A stretch of DNA of 64,000 nucleotides from DATDCY01 sp031406795 [NCBI: Candidatus Rokuibacteriota bacterium] (GTDB taxonomy: Bacteria; JAUVQV01), in NCBI GenBank assembly GCA_031406795.1, contig JANOHV010000118.1:1-64000 (forward strand). The letters are read 5' to 3'. The first letter of the stretch is position 1, and every line of letters begins with the position of its first letter. Of the stretch, positions 5,987 through 15,331 are shown piece after piece. A model generated the notes under the pieces. That model was not told the origin of the DNA. It was given only the letters and a program-made list of their open reading frames with translations, and did not search any database. Position numbers and translations under genes: made by a program.

Positions 5987-8530
5987 ATGAAGAAGTTCAC
6001 CGACCTCTTCCGGCGGAAGGAACCAGATAGTCCGCAAGACTCGGCGCAGGTCTACTTCCGGGCCAAGCTGGACGCGTTCCGGCGCCTGCTCGAGCAGAAC
6101 AATGCCGTGCTCGCGGCGATGGCCGACCTCGAGGAGAAGCGCTCGGGGGAGTTTCTCTTCGATCGCGCCTACCTGACCACGTCGTTCGGGTCCCTCTCCG
6201 GCGGCGTGCGCCGGATGATCGAGAGCCTGCAGTCCCTCGCCGACGGGCGGTACCCCGGATTGGTCGACGCACACGCCGCAATCGACGCGAAGATCACGGC
6301 AGCGCTGCGCGGCCCGCGTATCGATGTCGAGGGTCCCTCCATTCTTCGTCTGGCGCAGATAACCGGGGAGACGGCGCACCTGGCCGGCGGCAAGATGGCG
6401 CACCTGTGCCGCCTCGCCGCCGATCTCGCGCTGCCGGTGCCCGAGGGGTTTGTCATCACCGCCGCCGCCTTCGCGCGCTTCATGTCCCACGCCGGCATCA
6501 TGGAGCGGGTGCGCGAGCGTCTCGCCACGGTGCAGATCGACGCGCTGGCGGAGATCGAGCTGGCGAGCGCGGAGATTCGCGCGCTGATCGCGACGTCTCC
6601 GTTACCGTCCGATCTCTCGGCGGCGATCGGGGACGCGGTGGCGGAGCTTGCGGGCAGCGCGGGCGGCGCCGGGCTGGCGGTCCGCAGCAGCGCGGTCTGG
6701 GAGGATGGGGAGTTCAGCTTTGCCGGTCAGTACTCGAGCTGTCTCAACGTTCCCGCCGCGGAGGTCGAGCGGCGCTACAAAGAGGTCGTGGGGAGTCTCT
6801 TCGCGCCGCGGGCGATCTTTTACTACCGGACCAAGGGGTTCGCGGAGGAGGAGATGGCGATGGCGGTCGGCGTAATGCGGATGGTCGAGGCCCGTGCCGG
6901 CGGGGTGCTCTACACGCGCGACCCGCTCGACCCGGTTCGCGAAGTCATGGTGATCAGCGGCGTCTGGGGGCTTGGCACGAGTGTTGTCGACGGCGCGGCT
7001 CCCGCCGACGTCATCATCGTCGATCGCGCGTCGGGCGGGATTGTCGAACGCCGCATCGCGGAGAAGTTGTCCCGCGAGGTCCTGCTCGCGAGCGGCGGCG
7101 TGCACGGCGAGCCGGTGGGGGAGGGTGAACGCGGCGCGCCCTGTCTCACCGCGGCCCAGGCCGCCGAACTGGCGCATCACGGTGCGGTCCTCGAAGAGCA
7201 CTTCGGCTGCCCGCAGGACGTCGAGTGGGCGTTGGGCAAGGAGGGCCGCCTCTGGATTCTGCAGTCGCGACCGCTGCAGCTGATGGCGGCTCCCGCACCC
7301 GCGGCCATGCCGCGGCGCGTGGCCGGACGGCGCATCCTGATCGACAAGGGAATCGTGGCCTGCAAGGGCGTTGCCGCCGGGCCGGTCGCGATCGTGCGCA
7401 CCGACGTGGAGGCTGCGGCCTTCCCGGCCGGCGCGGTGCTCGTCGCGCGGACCACCGGGACCGGGCTGGCCGCGGCGCTCGCCCGTGCGGCGGCGCTCGT
7501 CACTGACGTCGGATCGGCCGCCGGCCACCTGGCGTCGCTGGCGCGGGAGTACCGCATCCCTGCGCTGCTCGACACCGGGACGGCGACCGCCGTGCTCGCC
7601 GCCGGCGCGGAAGTCACGGTGGATGCCTATCATGGCAACGTCTACGAGGGCCGCGTCGAGGAACTGCTGCGGCACGCGACGAAGCGCCGCGAGTTGCTCG
7701 AGGGGACGCCGCTGCTGCTGGCGCTCGGGCGGGGGCTCGAACACGTCACGCCGCTGCATCTGGTGGACCCGAAGGCGGAAGACTTCCGTCCCGAGAGCTG
7801 CCGCACCATCCACGACATCACGCGTTTCTGCCACGAAAAGGCGATGGCCGAGATGTTCGATCTGGCCGAGGGCCGCGGCGACGGCGGCGACGAGGCGATC
7901 GCGCTGCGCGCCGGCATCCCGGTGGCGATCCACCTGCTCGACATGGGCGGCGGACTGGGCAGCCACGAGAAGAAGGTCACCCCCGAGGCGGTCCTCTCGG
8001 TGCCGTTCATCGCCTTCCTCAGAGGGATGAAGGGGATGAGCTGGCCGGAGCCGCGCGCGATCGACGCCGGGGGCCTGCTCGGCATGATGGCGCACACGGC
8101 GACCATTCCCGAGGCCGAGCTGCGCGGCACCGCCGAAAAGAGCCTCGCGCTGATCGGCGCCAACTACATGAACTTCTCGATCCGCCTCGGCTACCACTTC
8201 TCGCAGGTCGAGGCCTGGGTCGGCGATCAGCTCAACGACAACTACATCCGCTTCTTCTTCAAAGGCGGCGGCGCGGTGCACGACCGGCGGCTGCGCCGGG
8301 TGCGGCTGATCGGCGAGATCCTCGCGAAGATGGACTTTCGGGTGCAGGTCACCGACGACGTCGTGCGCGCGGTGGCCGCCAAGTACCGCCGGGAGGATCT
8401 GGAGCGCACGCTCGAGGCGATGGGGAAGCTCACGGCCTACACCAAGCAGCTGGACATGGCGATGTTCAACGATTCGGTCACGGACTGGTACCGCGAGGAG
8501 TTCGTGCGCGAGCACCTGGGAGGGGGCTGA
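5987..8530 (+). CDS. PEP synthase/pyruvate phosphate dikinase-like phosphotransferase
   Basis: An 847-residue cytoplasmic protein. After an N-terminal helical region comes a PPDK N-terminal ATP-grasp domain (about 115-440) with VRSSAVWEDG and GQYSS signatures and the DVEWALG and LQSRPL end motif. A swivelling phosphohistidine domain follows (about 450-560), where H514 in GSAAGHLASLAREYRIPALL takes the place of the usual TSHAAI histidine. The last 280 residues do not look like the PEP/pyruvate TIM barrel of classical enzymes. The reaction is therefore uncertain: ATP-dependent phosphorylation of the swivel histidine is likely, the acceptor is unknown. No ribosome site is strong; a TATAAT lies very near the ATG. 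Confidence 0.82.
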   Translation: MKKFTDLFRRKEPDSPQDSAQVYFRAKLDAFRRLLEQNNAVLAAMADLEEKRSGEFLFDRAYLTTSFGSLSGGVRRMIESLQSLADGRYPGLVDAHAAIDAKITAALRGPRIDVEGPSILRLAQITGETAHLAGGKMAHLCRLAADLALPVPEGFVITAAAFARFMSHAGIMERVRERLATVQIDALAEIELASAEIRALIATSPLPSDLSAAIGDAVAELAGSAGGAGLAVRSSAVWEDGEFSFAGQYSSCLNVPAAEVERRYKEVVGSLFAPRAIFYYRTKGFAEEEMAMAVGVMRMVEARAGGVLYTRDPLDPVREVMVISGVWGLGTSVVDGAAPADVIIVDRASGGIVERRIAEKLSREVLLASGGVHGEPVGEGERGAPCLTAAQAAELAHHGAVLEEHFGCPQDVEWALGKEGRLWILQSRPLQLMAAPAPAAMPRRVAGRRILIDKGIVACKGVAAGPVAIVRTDVEAAAFPAGAVLVARTTGTGLAAALARAAALVTDVGSAAGHLASLAREYRIPALLDTGTATAVLAAGAEVTVDAYHGNVYEGRVEELLRHATKRRELLEGTPLLLALGRGLEHVTPLHLVDPKAEDFRPESCRTIHDITRFCHEKAMAEMFDLAEGRGDGGDEAIALRAGIPVAIHLLDMGGGLGSHEKKVTPEAVLSVPFIAFLRGMKGMSWPEPRAIDAGGLLGMMAHTATIPEAELRGTAEKSLALIGANYMNFSIRLGYHFSQVEAWVGDQLNDNYIRFFFKGGGAVHDRRLRRVRLIGEILAKMDFRVQVTDDVVRAVAAKYRREDLERTLEAMGKLTAYTKQLDMAMFNDSVTDWYREEFVREHLGGG

Positions 8531-8564
8531 CCCCCGCTCCGAAACGGAACCCGTTCAACATTTT

Positions 8565-8702
8565 GGGCGGGAATAAATCCCGCCCCTACAGCCCGCCCGT
8601 TTTCGGGAATAGTATCCGGATGCCGGTACAGCCGGGCCGTATCCGGGAACATTATCCGGATGCCGGGATCATGGGCTGTAGGGGAGGGCTTCACGCCCTC
8701 CC
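8565..8702. repeat. Two palindromic repeats with tandem ATCCGGATGCC boxes
   Basis: GTAGGGG-type palindromes at 8565-8589 and 8678-8702 flank two near-identical boxes (gggaatagtatccggatgcc and gggaacattatccggatgcc). The same ATCCGGAT box accompanies the repeat copy near 39905-39955, so the composite looks like one mobile-type unit. It fills most of the gap between the two genes. Confidence 0.75.
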
Positions 8703-8739
8703 GCGTGAAATTTCGACTATCTTCGGCTACTATTCGATC

Positions 8740-9474
8740 ATGACAAATCGCAACGACACACCGCCACCCGCTTGCAGCAAGTGCAGCGCCGTATGGCAGA
8801 AGACCGGGACGACCAACTGCTGGAGCGGCGACCCGAAGAGCGCGCCGCCCCGGCCGCCGCGCTGCCCGGTGAACGCCAACGCCGCGATGATCGAAGGGGC
8901 GTTTTCGGCGTATCTCGGCGACGGCGACGACGCGCGCCTGGCGCAGGCCGCCGCGAAGGTCGAGGGGCTCTGCTACGAGAAGACCCCGGGGACCAGCACG
9001 GTGACCGCCCGCTGGACGCGCGTCGAGGACACCGTGGCGCTGGCGAAGATCATGGGCTGGCGCAAGATCGGCATCGCCACCTGCATCGGGCTGCTCGCCG
9101 AGACCGACGAGCTGGCGAAGATCCTCGTCGCGCAGGGGCTCGAGCCGCTTTCGGTCTGCTGCAAGACCGGCAGCATCGACAAGCTGCGGCTGGGGCTCGC
9201 CGAGCAGGAGAAGATCCGCCCCGGCACCTTCGAGCCGGCCTGCAACCCGATCGCGCAGGCCGAGCTGTGCAACCGCGCCGGCACCGAGATGAACATCATC
9301 GTCGGCCTCTGCGTCGGCCACGACATGCTCTTCACCAAACACTCGCGGGCGCCGGTGACCACGCTGGTCTGCAAGGACCGCGTCACTGGCCACAACCCGG
9401 TTGCGGTGCTCTACGGGCAGAACTTCTACTACAAGCGGCTGCAGAAAGTGCCGCTGATCATCCCCGAGCCGTAG
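8740..9474 (+). CDS. DUF1847-family cysteine-rich metal-binding protein
   Basis: A 244-residue protein starting at the ATG at 8740; an upstream extension of the frame is encoded by repeat sequence and rejected. The N-terminus has C12, C15, C27 and C42 in a CSKCSAVWQ context, followed by a mixed alpha/beta domain with further conserved cysteines (CCKTG, CNPIAQAELCN, GLCVGHDMLF, VCKDR). This matches DUF1847 proteins, which are presumed to bind a metal or cluster and have no known reaction. No strong ribosome site precedes the ATG. No operon partner: the next gene is convergent. Confidence 0.85.
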   Translation: MTNRNDTPPPACSKCSAVWQKTGTTNCWSGDPKSAPPRPPRCPVNANAAMIEGAFSAYLGDGDDARLAQAAAKVEGLCYEKTPGTSTVTARWTRVEDTVALAKIMGWRKIGIATCIGLLAETDELAKILVAQGLEPLSVCCKTGSIDKLRLGLAEQEKIRPGTFEPACNPIAQAELCNRAGTEMNIIVGLCVGHDMLFTKHSRAPVTTLVCKDRVTGHNPVAVLYGQNFYYKRLQKVPLIIPEP

Positions 9475-9486
9475 CCGGGACCGCGG

Positions 9487-11796
<2,310 letters not shown>

Positions 11797-11881
11797 ATCT
11801 CCTCCGTGTCCCGATTGGTCAGCCCTGAGTTGCGCTCCGGCGGCGAGGAAGCGTGACGCCAGGTGCCCGGCCTCCCGCCAG

Positions 11882-11897
11882 TGCAATGCACGCGCCG
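11882..11897 (-). promoter_or_regulatory. Candidate sigma54 promoter of the hybrid kinase
   Basis: The minus strand reads CGGCGCGTGCATTGCA. The GG and GC pairs are 12 bp apart, as in the sigma54 consensus TGGCACG-N4-TTGCA, and the -12 half is exact. Transcription would begin near 11871, about 75 bp before the ATG. Three palindromes at 11939-11972 lie 70-100 bp upstream, where an activator would bind. Confidence 0.45.
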
Positions 11898-11938
11898 ATG
11901 GGATCAGTTTCCAACCGCCGGGTGCGGAAGTCAAGGAC

Positions 11939-11972
11939 CGTGCGCACGCTCGTGCGCACGCTCGTGCGCACG
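11939..11972. repeat. Triple 12-bp tandem palindrome CGTGCGCACG
   Basis: The perfect palindrome CGTGCGCACG occurs three times at exact 12-bp spacing (11939, 11951 and 11963), separated by ct. It lies between the USP gene and the sigma54-type promoter of the hybrid kinase. It could be an activator-binding array or simply a slippage repeat. Confidence 0.7.
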
Positions 11973-12003
11973 GCAGATGGCTGAACTGCCGGCGGGGGAC
12001 CGG

Positions 12004-12858
12004 CTACTCTTTGACGACCAGGACCGGACAGAGGGCGTAGCCGATCACCTTCTCCGCGACGCTCCCCATGAGCAGGCGGCTCAGGCCGGTGCGGCCGTGA
12101 GAACCGGTGACGATCATCCCGACCTCCCGCTCGCGGGCGATCCGGGTTACCACCTCGTGGACGGGGCCTTCGAGCGTCACGACCGTGCAGGGGACGCCGG
12201 CGGCGTCGGCCTTCGCCTTGACGGCGGCGACGTAACCCTTCGCTTTCGCGAGGAGTTGATCGGCGACTTTCGGGGCATCGGCGTAAGCCTCGTCCGGCAG
12301 GTCGACTACCGACAGGGCGAACAACTCCCCGCCGTACGACGCCGCGACGTTGATCGCATGGTCGGCACCCGCGTTGCTGGTGGACGACCCGTCGGTGGCG
12401 ACCAGGATGCGCTTGAAGGAGAGCGCGGTGCCCTGGGGGACGACGAGGACATCGCGGTCGGTATGCCCGATGACGCGTGCCGTGACGCTGCCGATCAGCA
12501 CCCGCTCGAGCCGGCGCAGGCCGCGGCGGCCCATCACGATCAGGTCGCAGCGCTCGTCGTCGGCCAGGTGCACGATCCGCTCCCAGGCCTCGCCCTCCTC
12601 GAGCACGGTCTTCAGCGGCAACCGCTCGGCTTCAGCGAGCGCCCGAGCCCCGGCCAGGATGATCTCGCCGGGTTTGCGCATTGCCTCCCGCACGTCGCCG
12701 ATGCCCACCAGTTCGAGATCGCCGTCGATGCCCGGCACGACCGTGGCCGCGGTCAGCCAGCACTTCTCGTCGCGCGCCAGGGCGAAAGACTGGATCAGCG
12801 CGTTGCGCCCGGACTCCGAGCCGTCGAGCGAAACCAGGATCTTGCGATACTTGCCCAT
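12004..12858 (-). CDS. Tandem universal stress protein
   Basis: A 284-residue protein with two USP domains (about 1-142 and 143-284), starting at the ATG at 12858. Each domain ends in the ATP-binding loop G-x2-G-x9-G(S): MGRRGLRRLERVLIGS and TGSHGRTGLSRLLMGS, followed by the last strand DVLVV or PVLVV. It is the last gene of the TauE operon, 4 bp after the permease gene. Tandem USPs commonly bind ATP and form internal dimers in stress or energy sensing. The close link to TauE also occurs at 37846-41400. Confidence 0.93.
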   Translation of the reverse strand: MGKYRKILVSLDGSESGRNALIQSFALARDEKCWLTAATVVPGIDGDLELVGIGDVREAMRKPGEIILAGARALAEAERLPLKTVLEEGEAWERIVHLADDERCDLIVMGRRGLRRLERVLIGSVTARVIGHTDRDVLVVPQGTALSFKRILVATDGSSTSNAGADHAINVAASYGGELFALSVVDLPDEAYADAPKVADQLLAKAKGYVAAVKAKADAAGVPCTVVTLEGPVHEVVTRIAREREVGMIVTGSHGRTGLSRLLMGSVAEKVIGYALCPVLVVKE

Positions 12859-12862
12859 GACG

Positions 12863-13954
12863 CTAGATTCTTTCCACTGCCAGCGCGCCGGCGCTCTCGC
12901 GCAGTCGCTCCTCGCGCTTGCCCTGCCACATCGCCTTGAGGACGATGAAGGCACCGAGGCCGAGGGCGAACATCATGATCGCGAAACTCGTGTTCGAGAG
13001 CAGCTTGCTCGTCGCGGGGCTCATCTCGCCGATCAGGTGCAGCTGCGACATGTAGACCGGCAGCATCAGCGCGCGGCTGAAGAGCACCGTCACCATGATC
13101 ACGCCCATCACGAGCTTGATCATGTAGGGGCGCACGTAGGTCGTGCCGATCGCGCCGAGCTGGATGCCGAAGAGCGAGCCGGCGAGGATGATCAGCGCCA
13201 GCCGGATGTCGACCATGCCGTGCAGCGCGTACTTGAACGAGCCGCCGACGCCCATCACGAAGGCGATCACCAGTTCGGTGGCCGAGGCCATCAGGCCGGG
13301 GGCGCCGAGCACATACATCATGGCGGGGACGCCGATGAAGCCGCCGACCGCGATCGTCGCGGCGAGCATGCCGGTGGCGAATCCGAGGGGGATCGTGAAG
13401 AGCACCGAGATGCGCGCGTTGAGGGCCTTGAAGTAGACCATCGTGTACGGGATGTTGACCGACTGCACCCAGCGGGCGATCTTCGTGAGCTTCTCCTCGT
13501 CGTTCGTGGTGCCCGCGCGGTAGCTCTTGATCGCGTCGCGCAGCACGAAGCCGCCGACGATCGCCAGGATCACGACGAACGCGGTGCTGACGTAGAGGTT
13601 CGAGCCGGCGTCGCCGTAGGCCTTCTTGATGCCCTCCTGGATGCTGGCGCCGTAGAGCACGCCGGCCTCGGCGGAGATGCCGAGCACGACCCCGAGCTTG
13701 ACGTCGACCTGGCCGTACTTGGCGCGTTTCGTCGCGCCGACGAGCGCCTTGGGGAACTTGTGGCACATGTTGCTCGCGACCGCCATCAGGCCCGGCACGC
13801 CGAGGCTCATCATCCCCGGGGTCAGCACGAAGGCGCCGCCAGAGCCGATGAAGCCGCTGACCAGCCCGCCGACGAAGCCCATCGCGAACAGGTAGAGCAC
13901 GGTCCAGAGCGAGAGATCGATGAATTGGGAAACGACCGCGACGGCGTCGTGCAT
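12863..13954 (-). CDS. TauE/SafE-family permease with large central loop
   Basis: A 363-residue membrane protein from the ATG at 13954, which overlaps the TAG of the preceding small gene region (AAGTAGCATG). About eight membrane segments are visible, with TauE glycine motifs near residues 25-45 (VSGFIGSGGAFVLTPGMMSLG) and in the second half (TIAVGGFIGVPAMMYVLGAPG). A long charged loop (DAIKSYRAGTTNDEEKLTKI) splits the halves. It lies between an 81-residue membrane protein and a tandem USP in a tight operon. The substrate is unknown; family members move sulfite, sulfonate or related anions. Confidence 0.9.
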   Translation of the reverse strand: MHDAVAVVSQFIDLSLWTVLYLFAMGFVGGLVSGFIGSGGAFVLTPGMMSLGVPGLMAVASNMCHKFPKALVGATKRAKYGQVDVKLGVVLGISAEAGVLYGASIQEGIKKAYGDAGSNLYVSTAFVVILAIVGGFVLRDAIKSYRAGTTNDEEKLTKIARWVQSVNIPYTMVYFKALNARISVLFTIPLGFATGMLAATIAVGGFIGVPAMMYVLGAPGLMASATELVIAFVMGVGGSFKYALHGMVDIRLALIILAGSLFGIQLGAIGTTYVRPYMIKLVMGVIMVTVLFSRALMLPVYMSQLHLIGEMSPATSKLLSNTSFAIMMFALGLGAFIVLKAMWQGKREERLRESAGALAVERI

Positions 13955-13955
13955 G

Positions 13956-14201
13956 CTACTTGCCCCCCTTGCTTTTCGCGGCCTCGATGCCGAGGGCCGT
14001 CCAGAAGTTGCCGGTGAACGAGCCGTGCACGAACGAGAAGAGGAACGCTGTCGCGATCGGCAGCAGCGCGTAGGCACCGCCCTTGCCGAAGTTCGAGTTC
14101 ACCAGATCCTGCTTGAGAAAGAGCAGTGCGTACAGGCCGATCGAGAGCGCGCCCATGATGATCGCGCTGACGAGGGCTTTTTTCCTGGTTGTCGTGGCCA
14201 T
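13956..14201 (-). CDS. 81-residue membrane protein of the TauE operon
   Basis: A small protein with two hydrophobic segments at about residues 10-30 and 42-62 and a Lys-rich tail (GIEAAKSKGGK). It ends one base before the start codon of the TauE gene, so the two are coupled. Its position mirrors that of the partial small membrane protein at the window start, which also neighbours a TauE gene. I know no function; an accessory subunit of the permease is a reasonable inference. Confidence 0.82.
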   Translation of the reverse strand: MATTTRKKALVSAIIMGALSIGLYALLFLKQDLVNSNFGKGGAYALLPIATAFLFSFVHGSFTGNFWTALGIEAAKSKGGK

Positions 14202-14223
14202 ACATTTCTCCTTGAGGTGCTGT

Positions 14224-14865
14224 CTAGCGGGAGGTTGAAATACGGTTAACGGGCAGGCTGCTCAAAATGGTCCAGGTGCAAGACGCGCAAACCTTGAGGA
14301 ATGAGGCGCACTGGTGTGCGCCGCAGTGACGAAGGGTGAAGCGCGACGCCGCAGATGGGCCATTTTCAGCGGCCTGCCGGTCGGAGACCACTACCAGCGG
14401 GCAGGTCAAACGCTTCCAGAGGTGCGAGAGCCGCCGCTCGTCGGCGGCGCCGCAGCCGCGGTCGAGTACCCCGGCGGATTCGACGACGACGAATGAGACC
14501 TCGGGGTGCGCCCGGGTGTAGCGGACGATCTGTTCCTTGATGCAGCCGGCGCTCGAGAAGGCCCGGAAGGGTATTCCCGCCTCGGCGAGGCTCGCGAGAA
14601 ACGGGGCGAGGGCGCTGCGCAGTTCCTTCTCGGGGAGGGCGCGGTCCGCGACGCACAGGACGTCGAGGCCCGCGCCGATGCGCCGGCAGGTGTTCAGGGC
14701 GTAGGTCATCGTGCGGGCCTCTCCTTCGAGTCCCCGCAGGGCGAGCAGCACGCGGCGATGCTTCCGCATCAGGCTCTGCGCGCCGCTGCGGTCGCCCTGC
14801 TCGGCGAGCGCAGCGGCTTCGAGCGCCAGCTGCGCCCGCCCGATGACCTGCATGACCTTGTTCAT
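14224..14865 (-). CDS. USP-like protein with N-terminal AFAE-type motif
   Basis: A 213-residue protein. The N-terminus carries LEAAALAEQGDRSGAQSLM, a variant of the motif shared by proteins at 1503, 14901 and 40927. Residues about 36-165 look like a universal-stress fold (LLALRGLEGEARTMTYALN through LTCPLVVVSDRQ), without the usual glycine ATP loop. The last 45 residues are encoded inside a dispersed repeat (14251-14380) and are probably not native. It lies 35 bp after the small AFAE protein gene and 22 bp before the 81-residue membrane protein gene, in an operon with a sigma54-type promoter. Confidence 0.78.
   Translation of the reverse strand: MNKVMQVIGRAQLALEAAALAEQGDRSGAQSLMRKHRRVLLALRGLEGEARTMTYALNTCRRIGAGLDVLCVADRALPEKELRSALAPFLASLAEAGIPFRAFSSAGCIKEQIVRYTRAHPEVSFVVVESAGVLDRGCGAADERRLSHLWKRLTCPLVVVSDRQAAENGPSAASRFTLRHCGAHQCASFLKVCASCTWTILSSLPVNRISTSR
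14251..14380. repeat. GCTGAAAA-type inverted repeat, copy 1
   Basis: The ends gggcaggctgctcaaaatgg and ccattttcagcggcctgccg form imperfect inverted arms about 110 bp apart, with inner blocks tccaggtgcaagacgcg and gccgcagatgggcc. Related elements lie at 48502, 55468 and 60363. This copy overlaps the 3' end of the USP-like gene and supplies its last codons. Confidence 0.8.
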
Positions 14866-14900
14866 GGTGGATTCGTCCGGGGAAGCTCTTGCGGTTCCCG

Positions 14901-15068
14901 CTAATCGGCCCGCAGCGTCAGGCGCGGCTGCGGCCGCGGACTGGGGCGTTTGGCCGCACGCTCGCCCTCACGCTGCCCGGTGAGGAGTTCGCGTGCGGTA
15001 CCGTGCTCGTTTTCTTCGGCGAACGCCGCGGCCATCATCACTCGTTCGAACTTCTCGGTGATCTTCAT
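14901..15068 (-). CDS. 55-residue AFAE-motif protein
   Basis: A small ORF from the ATG at 15068, preceded by GAGGAGG at good spacing and ending at TAG 14903-14901. The sequence begins MKITEKFERVMMAAAFAEEN and continues EHGTARELLTG, then a short basic, Arg/Pro-rich tail. The first 35 residues match the helical tail of the receiver at 1503 and an insert in the USP at 40927. It is the first gene behind a sigma54-type promoter at 15109-15124 and heads the TauE/USP operon. It looks like a free-standing copy of the shared module. The function is unknown. Confidence 0.75.
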   Translation of the reverse strand: MKITEKFERVMMAAAFAEENEHGTARELLTGQREGERAAKRPSPRPQPRLTLRAD

Positions 15069-15108
15069 GATTCATCGCCTCCTCGCGATTGGTTGCACCA
15101 GAGTTATT

Positions 15109-15124
15109 TGCAGGGGGCGTGCCA
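15109..15124 (-). promoter_or_regulatory. Sigma54 promoter of the TauE/USP operon (15068 to 12004)
   Basis: The minus strand reads TGGCACGCCCCCTGCA, a near-perfect sigma54 element with GG and GC 12 bp apart. Transcription would begin near 15098, about 30 bp before the first start codon. A palindrome GTTGAATCAAC at 15245-15255 lies about 150 bp upstream and is a possible activator site, though weaker evidence. Confidence 0.7.
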
Positions 15125-15331
15125 GAGGCGCTGATGAAGAGTAAAGTCCATGCAATCAATGAGATACGATGACGCGCGGCGGTCCCTGGCGAGTCGGCAC
15201 CGTTGCGCGACAGCGGGCGCGAGGAAGTTACCGGCGTGCAAGTCGTTGAATCAACAGTCATAACAGCGGGTGTTGCAAGAACGCTGTCGTCGTTGTATTT
15301 TGCAATAGTGGCTTTTCCGCGGAGGTGACAG

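Noticed and set aside
5608-6000. 130-residue minus ORF upstream of the PEP-synthase-like gene
   Set aside because: Made of two dispersed repeats (5651 and 5828); similar peptides arise wherever the repeats occur.
6602-8515. 637-residue minus-strand open frame
   Set aside because: It lies antisense to the PEP-synthase-like gene; its His/Arg/Gly/Asp-rich content is what the reverse frame of a GC-rich gene gives, and it has no domain pattern.
8563-8739. N-terminal extension of the DUF1847 protein
   Set aside because: Encoded by repeats; the conserved cysteine domain starts after the ATG at 8740.
11939-11972. CRISPR-like array
   Set aside because: The units are 12 bp with no spacers, so it is a tandem palindrome and not a CRISPR array. 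No other array-like pattern was seen in the window.
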